A stretch of 64,000 nucleotides of DNA. It comes from Streptomyces mobaraensis. Lineage in GTDB: Bacteria; Actinomycetota; Actinomycetes; Streptomycetales; Streptomycetaceae. A program made the translations under genes and the position numbers. The notes under the pieces were generated by a model. That model did no database searches. It saw only the letters and a program-made list of their open reading frames with translations, and was not told the DNA's origin. Positions within the stretch are counted from its first letter, which is position 1, and every line of letters starts with the position of its first letter. Positions 59,959-64,000 of the stretch are shown here, one piece after another. The stretch covers positions 3,844,001 through 3,908,000 of the forward strand of contig NZ_CP083590.1 of assembly GCF_020099395.1 (NCBI RefSeq), in the 5' to 3' direction.

Positions 59959-61248
59959 TTACAGCGTGCCCAGCTTGATGATCGAGAGCAGGGCGACCAG
60001 CTGGATCGCCGACGCGCCCAGCGCCTTCGGCCAGGGCAGGTCGTGCGACTTGCTCACCATCGAGGTGAAGAGGTAGCCGGCCAGCAGCCAGGTGGCCCAG
60101 CCGAGGAGCTGTACGACCGGGTTGTCGCCGCCCAGGAACACCGCGAGGAGCAGCCGCGGGGCGTCCGTGATCGACATGATGAGCATGGACAGGCCGATGG
60201 TCGGCTGCCACAGCCCGTCGCCGCCCAGCTGCCGGGCCAGGGTGTGGGTCACCGCACCGAGGATCAGCCCGGAGACGAGGACGATCACACCGGCGATCAG
60301 GACCAGCGGGATGCTGTTGGCGAACGTCGCGTTGAGCACGTCCGAGCGGGCCTTGTCGAAACCGAAGACCGCGAGCAGGCCGTAGATGAAGGTGACGAGC
60401 AGCGCGGGGACCCACATCGGGTGGTCGCGCATCCGCCAGAAGGTGGCGGACGGGCGCAGCACCAGGCCGGTCAGCAGGTCCTTCCAGTGCAGCTTGGGGC
60501 CGGGCGGGGGGCCGTTGTACGTCTGGGCGTCGCCGTAGCCGTCGTCGCGGTACCCGCCCTCGCCGTGCCCGTCGTCGTATCCGCCGTCGTAGGAGCCGTC
60601 CCCGTAGGGGGCGTTGCCGCCCTGGGGCGGGTACGCGTCCGGGGCCTCCCCGAGGCCGAACTGCTGGGTGCTGCCCTGCTGCGGGTACGGCTGCGGGGGG
60701 CGGTGGCCCTGACCGTGGCCCTGGCCCTGGCCCTGGCCCTGGTTCTGGCCCTGCCCCGGGTAGGGGTGGCCGCCCGGGGTGCCGTGTCCGCCGTGCCCGC
60801 CGTGCCCGCCGTGCCCGCCGTGCCCGCCGTGCCCGCCGTGCCCGCCGTGCCCGCCGTGCCCGCCGTGCCCGCCGTGCCCGCCGTGCCCGCCGGGGCCGGC
60901 GTGCCCGCCGTAGGCCGGTCCCCCGTAGGTCTGTTGCCCGCCGTAGGACGGCCCCGGGCCCTGCGGGGGCCGGTGGTGCGTGGGCTCACCGCCGAAGTAC
61001 TCCGGCTCGTCCCCGCCGGCGGCCGGTCCGCCCTGCCACTGCCGCCCGTCCCAGCCGCCGCCGGCGGCGCCGGGGGCGTGTCCGGGCGCCCCGCCGGGCG
61101 CGCCGGCCGGGCCGGGCCCGTAGGGGGCACCGCCGCCCGGACCGCCGTACGGGGCCCCGTATGGGGCCTGCTGCCCGGGGTGTCCTGCTTGTCGTGCGGC
61201 GTTGCCCTCTTCCGAGTCCCGTCCGCGTCCCATCCTGAATCCAGCCAC
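59959..61248 (-). CDS. Yip1-family membrane protein with a long Gly/His-rich N-terminus
   Basis: A 429-residue protein. Residues 1-240 are disordered Gly/Pro/Tyr/Gln/His sequence, including about twelve G-H-G repeats and a Q-G run; residues 245-425 contain five membrane helices of the Yip1 type (PKLHWKDLLTGLVLRPSATFWRMRDHPMW begins the domain). The function in bacteria is unclear. The GTG at 61248 (AGFRMGRGRD) is preferred to ATG 61329, as it starts the charged N-terminus; the ribosome site is poor and TACGTT nearby might give a leaderless mRNA. Confidence 0.8.
   Translation of the reverse strand: MAGFRMGRGRDSEEGNAARQAGHPGQQAPYGAPYGGPGGGAPYGPGPAGAPGGAPGHAPGAAGGGWDGRQWQGGPAAGGDEPEYFGGEPTHHRPPQGPGPSYGGQQTYGGPAYGGHAGPGGHGGHGGHGGHGGHGGHGGHGGHGGHGGHGGHGGHGTPGGHPYPGQGQNQGQGQGQGHGQGHRPPQPYPQQGSTQQFGLGEAPDAYPPQGGNAPYGDGSYDGGYDDGHGEGGYRDDGYGDAQTYNGPPPGPKLHWKDLLTGLVLRPSATFWRMRDHPMWVPALLVTFIYGLLAVFGFDKARSDVLNATFANSIPLVLIAGVIVLVSGLILGAVTHTLARQLGGDGLWQPTIGLSMLIMSITDAPRLLLAVFLGGDNPVVQLLGWATWLLAGYLFTSMVSKSHDLPWPKALGASAIQLVALLSIIKLGTL
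60782..60889. repeat. 9-bp minisatellite in the Yip1-family gene
   Basis: Eleven perfect tandem copies of CCGTGCCCG (60791-60889) preceded by one variant (CCGTGTCCG, 60782-60790). On the minus strand it encodes the G-H-G repeats. The unit is a multiple of three, so copy changes keep the frame. Confidence 0.95.
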
Positions 61249-61451
61249 GCCTTCGAACGTACCCGCTCCCGGGGAGCGGTGGTGCGGGGGTGGGGGCGCA
61301 GGGGCTTCCTTGCTGCTGAGCTGTGACATCCCCTAGGGGAGAGGCCCGGGAGAAGTAGGGGAAGGAGCGGTTTACGGGGCTGCGGTACGGGTGTGGGACG
61401 GGTTGGGGCGGAACCTGGAAGCGTCGCGCCGGGTGGACTCCGGGCGTCCGT

Positions 61452-62042
61452 TCAGTGCCCGCCGCGCGGTTCCGTGCAGCCATCGCCGCCGCCCTCCACG
61501 TAGTGGCCGTGGACATCCGCCCGGACCCGCGACCGGTCGACGGTTCCCTCCACGCAGACCTCGGGGAGGGCGACCGTGTAGGCGGTCCCCTCGCCGAGTG
61601 GGGTGAGGGTCAGGGCGTCCGGCCGGTAGCCGAGGTCCCGCAGCGCCGGACCGACGGCCCGCGGCCCGGTGGTCCTCGCCGTCCGCAGCCTCTCCAGGGC
61701 GCCCCGGACGCGGGCCGCCTGGGCGTCGCCCTCGTGCCGCTGCGCGGCGGAGAGCGGGGCGGTGGCCCGGTAGGCGTGGTTCTCGGCGTAGTGCGGCGGG
61801 CCGTCGCCGGGGACGCCGTCTCTGGGAACGCCGTCCCCGGGAACGGCCGGAGCCGGGGGTTCCGTCGTCGGGGCGGCCGCGGGAGGCGTCGGCGGTGCCG
61901 AGGCGGCCGGAGGGGACGCCGGACCGGGCACGCCCGCCGCGTCGTCCGTGCTCTCGCCGCCGCACGCGGTGAGGGCGCCGGCCGCGCAGAGCAGGGCCGT
62001 GAGGGGCGGTGCGAGGCGGCGGAGGCGCGGGTGAACGGTCAT
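61452..62042 (-). CDS. Secreted lipoprotein, unknown function
   Basis: A 196-residue lipoprotein: signal peptide with lipobox (LTAC, Cys near 27), a Pro/Ala/Thr-rich linker (about 35-85) and a helical-plus-beta domain (SAAQRHEGDAQAARVRGALERLR...YTVALPEVCVEGTVDRSRVRADVHGHYVEGGGDGC) with two Cys that may pair. Similar proteins are common in Streptomyces without known function. It is separate from the Yip1 gene by 203 bp. Confidence 0.8.
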   Translation of the reverse strand: MTVHPRLRRLAPPLTALLCAAGALTACGGESTDDAAGVPGPASPPAASAPPTPPAAAPTTEPPAPAVPGDGVPRDGVPGDGPPHYAENHAYRATAPLSAAQRHEGDAQAARVRGALERLRTARTTGPRAVGPALRDLGYRPDALTLTPLGEGTAYTVALPEVCVEGTVDRSRVRADVHGHYVEGGGDGCTEPRGGH

Positions 62043-62149
62043 GGGAACGAGTGTTCCTGTCCGGGTGCGGCCGTGTCCTGAGTACGCGTACTCGGAAGAC
62101 GGCGGCTATCGAGGCGGTTCCGGAGCAGCCGCCTCCGATCCCACTCCGC

Positions 62150-62650
62150 TCACGCCGCGCCGCGTGCCGCCGCGACGTTGTCGATCATCCGCCGGAGCAC
62201 CCGCAGCGCCCCCACGTACTCCTCGTCCGTGACGCCCTCGTGGATCTCCGCCCGCATCCGGTCGACCAGCTCCTTGGCACGGGCCTTGGCGGCCCGCCCG
62301 GCGTCCGTCAGCCGGAGCGCACCCTGCTCGTCGGCCGTCAGCCAGCCGCGGGCGAGGAGGCTGTCGGCCGCCCGTGCGATCTCCTCCGGCGCGACGCCGA
62401 TCGTGCCGGCGAGCCGTGCCACGAGCTCGTCGCGGGTCCGTCCGGCGGGGCCGGCGCCCGCGACCTGGTTGAGGATCCACCACTGGGGCTGGGTGATGTC
62501 GACACCGGCCATCCCGTCGCGGATGTGCCGGATGACGGCGTCGTGGGCCACGCCGCTCCAGTAGCCGATGGGCTGGGCGGCGAGCGCGGCGAAGTCGTCG
62601 GGGACGTTCGGGTCGGCGGGGCGCGGGCCGATGGGCTGATGCGTCGTCAT
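62150..62650 (-). CDS. MarR-family transcriptional regulator
   Basis: A 166-residue winged-helix protein. The core (DITQPQWWILNQVAGAGPAGRTRDELVARLAGTIGVAPEEIARAADSLLARGWL) has the MarR helix arrangement, with long N- and C-terminal helices for dimerisation. The ATG at 62650 lies 52 bp from the end of the next gene. The ligand and targets are unknown. Confidence 0.85.
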   Translation of the reverse strand: MTTHQPIGPRPADPNVPDDFAALAAQPIGYWSGVAHDAVIRHIRDGMAGVDITQPQWWILNQVAGAGPAGRTRDELVARLAGTIGVAPEEIARAADSLLARGWLTADEQGALRLTDAGRAAKARAKELVDRMRAEIHEGVTDEEYVGALRVLRRMIDNVAAARGAA

Positions 62651-62702
62651 GAGCCTGACGCTAGAACCTCGACCGAGGTTGAGATCAAGGGAGTGGCACG
62701 CG

Positions 62703-63257
62703 TTACGAGTGGTAACGCGGAAACTCGGAGGTGTCGACGGTCCACTCGCCCACGGGAACCTTCTCCCCGAACGCGTACTCGTGACGACCGCGGTAGCACC
62801 GCTGCCCGTCGGATCCCGGCCCGGGATCGGACATGACCGTCACGGTGCCCGTCCGCGGGTCGATCAGCAGGTAGAGGGGGATGCCCAGGGCCGGATAGTC
62901 GCGCGCCTTCTGCGCGTAGTCGTTCGCATGGTTGGACGGGGAGACGACTTCGGCGGCGAGCTCCAGGTCCCTGGGGCGGAACGGGCCGGGCGTGTCCATG
63001 GCCGGCTCGGGCAGGACGACGAGGTCCGGCCGACGGAGGATGCCGAGCTCCGGGTCCTCCACGTCTCCGCCGGTGTGGGCCACGAGATCGTCCGGAAGCT
63101 GCCGGTCGAGCTGCCGGCGCAGCCGCATGGCCACGAGCTCGTGTGTGCCGGACGGGCTCATCATCATGACGATGGTGCCGTCCGAGATCTCGACCTTGCC
63201 CGCGTCGGGCAGGGCGGACAGCTCGTCGGCGATGGCGCGCATGCGGGCGTAGTCCAT
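62703..63257 (-). CDS. Uma2-family (DUF820) putative endonuclease
   Basis: A 184-residue protein of the PD-(D/E)xK-fold Uma2 family. Catalytic-type residues: PDLVVLPE, then LAAEVVSPSN and the Lys in YAQKARDYPALGIPLYLLIDP. ATG 63257 is preferred to 63299 because AGGAG lies seven bases before it. Uma2 proteins are abundant in Streptomyces and cyanobacteria; activity is rarely shown. Confidence 0.88.
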   Translation of the reverse strand: MDYARMRAIADELSALPDAGKVEISDGTIVMMMSPSGTHELVAMRLRRQLDRQLPDDLVAHTGGDVEDPELGILRRPDLVVLPEPAMDTPGPFRPRDLELAAEVVSPSNHANDYAQKARDYPALGIPLYLLIDPRTGTVTVMSDPGPGSDGQRCYRGRHEYAFGEKVPVGEWTVDTSEFPRYHS

Positions 63258-63316
63258 GGCTATCTCCTGCTCGGTCCGGGCGAGCGCTGACGGAGTCATC
63301 GTCCCACGCCCCACTG

Positions 63317-63359
63317 ACGACGGCCGGGCCCCGCGAAGTCCGCGGGGCCCGGCCGTCGT
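63317..63359 (-). terminator. Terminator of the Fe-S protein gene
   Basis: Perfect 19-bp arms (63317-63335 and 63341-63359; begins ACGACGGCCGGGCCCCGCG) with a 5-base loop, 17 bp beyond the stop of the Fe-S protein gene. Confidence 0.9.
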
Positions 63360-63375
63360 CACCGTACGACCGGCG

Positions 63376-64000
63376 CTACTTCACCGGCTCCGGGTCCGGT
63401 TCCGGCGCGGCGGCCGTCTCGCCGTCGCCCCCCGGCTCCACCGGCGTCTTCACCGACTCCAGCAGCAGCTGGGCGACGTCCACGACCTGGATGGACTCCT
63501 TGGCCTTGCCGTCGTTCTTCTTGCCGTTGACCGAGTCGGTCAGCATGACGAGGCAGAAGGGGCAGGCGGTGGAGACGATGTCCGGGTTGAGGGACAGCGC
63601 CTCGTCCACGCGCTCGTTGTTGATGCGCTTGCCGATGCGCTCCTCCATCCACATGCGCGCGCCGCCGGCGCCGCAGCAGAAGCCGCGCTCCTTGTGGCGG
63701 TGCATCTCCTCGTTCCGCAGACCCGGCACCTTGGCGATGATCTCGCGCGGCGGCGTGTAGACCTTGTTGTGGCGGCCCAGGTAGCACGGGTCGTGGTAGG
63801 TGATCAGGCCCTCGACCGGGGTGACGGGGACCAGCTTCCCCTCGTCCACGAGGTGCTGGAGCAGCTGCGTGTGGTGGATGACCTCGTACTCGCCGCCCAG
63901 CTGCGGGTACTCGTTGGCGATCGTGTTGAAGCAGTGCGGGCAGGTCGCGACGATCTTCTTCTTGGACTTCTCGACCTTGACGCCCTCCTCCGCGTCCTCA
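63376..64000 (-). CDS. CCG-domain (Fe-S)-binding oxidoreductase, C-terminal part
   Basis: The last 207 residues of a larger protein running off the right edge. Two cysteine-rich CCG elements are visible: CPHCFNT ... HDPCYLGRHN ... CCGAGG ... ACPFC, as in heterodisulfide reductase subunit B and GlpC-like proteins. In actinobacteria a protein of this kind, FadF-type, is a membrane Fe-S reductase linked to beta-oxidation and the quinone pool. The missing N-terminal part should hold membrane helices and 4Fe-4S motifs. The end is an acidic Pro/Glu tail. Confidence 0.9.
   Translation of the reverse strand, partial: EDAEEGVKVEKSKKKIVATCPHCFNTIANEYPQLGGEYEVIHHTQLLQHLVDEGKLVPVTPVEGLITYHDPCYLGRHNKVYTPPREIIAKVPGLRNEEMHRHKERGFCCGAGGARMWMEERIGKRINNERVDEALSLNPDIVSTACPFCLVMLTDSVNGKKNDGKAKESIQVVDVAQLLLESVKTPVEPGGDGETAAAPEPDPEPVK

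Noticed and set aside
60782..60889. CRISPR-like array
   Set aside because: The 9-bp units are directly adjacent with no spacers and lie in a coding frame; it is a minisatellite.

Overview
The window is high-G+C Streptomyces chromosome. Pointers are two rodlin genes, a gamma-butyrolactone-receptor-type TetR regulator, an acyl-CoA carboxylase epsilon subunit, a SpoIIE/PAS/GAF phosphatase with an RsbW-like domain, GTG/TTG starts, and an integrated actinomycete integrative and conjugative element (AICE). All calls come from reading the sequence; no database was searched.

1-13.7 kb is housekeeping: a partial lipoprotein, an M18 aminopeptidase, a FadE5-like acyl-CoA dehydrogenase, an SseB-domain protein, a trypsin-like protease, pirin, the phosphatase, aspS, an orphan pseudo-receiver and metG. 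13.7-20 kb holds a TerF-type vWA protein, a carotenoid oxygenase, two convergent paralogous membrane esterases and a 32-residue membrane peptide.

20-31.5 kb has a developmental and regulatory flavour: GBL-receptor-like TetR, a second TetR, an orphan AccE, two tandem rodlins, an MFS transporter, an SDR, an AbiEii-like nucleotidyltransferase, a membrane XRE regulator, MerR and a cold-shock protein. Three reading frames here are broken, each by one extra base in a G/C homopolymer. 31.9-39.5 kb carries an MMPL-histidine kinase-response regulator operon, a DUF2975/XRE pair, a coupled His-rich secreted protein and MetE-like enzyme, and an EF-hand protein.

39,900-58,220 is a complete-looking AICE bounded by 44-bp direct repeats that duplicate the 3' half of a tRNA-Gly(CCC) gene. 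Right to left it has int, xis, a RepA-like ATPase and a prim-pol (excision and replication), a run of small genes, a FtsK/TraB translocase with a clt-like repeat cluster, a DUF2637 protein, and a control region with three GntR/UTRA regulators. Its left end holds accessory genes: an FkbM methyltransferase, a small membrane protein and a markedly low-G+C HEPN-motif protein that is a candidate defence RNase. A GT2 glycosyltransferase sits among the regulators. Two leaders in the element share a 12-base loop on different stems, a possible undescribed RNA motif.

58.2-64 kb returns to chromosome: the tRNA, a zinc-ribbon micro-protein, dcd, a phosphoribosyltransferase, a Yip1-type membrane protein with a 9-bp minisatellite, a lipoprotein, MarR, a Uma2-type protein and the C-terminal part of a CCG-domain Fe-S protein.
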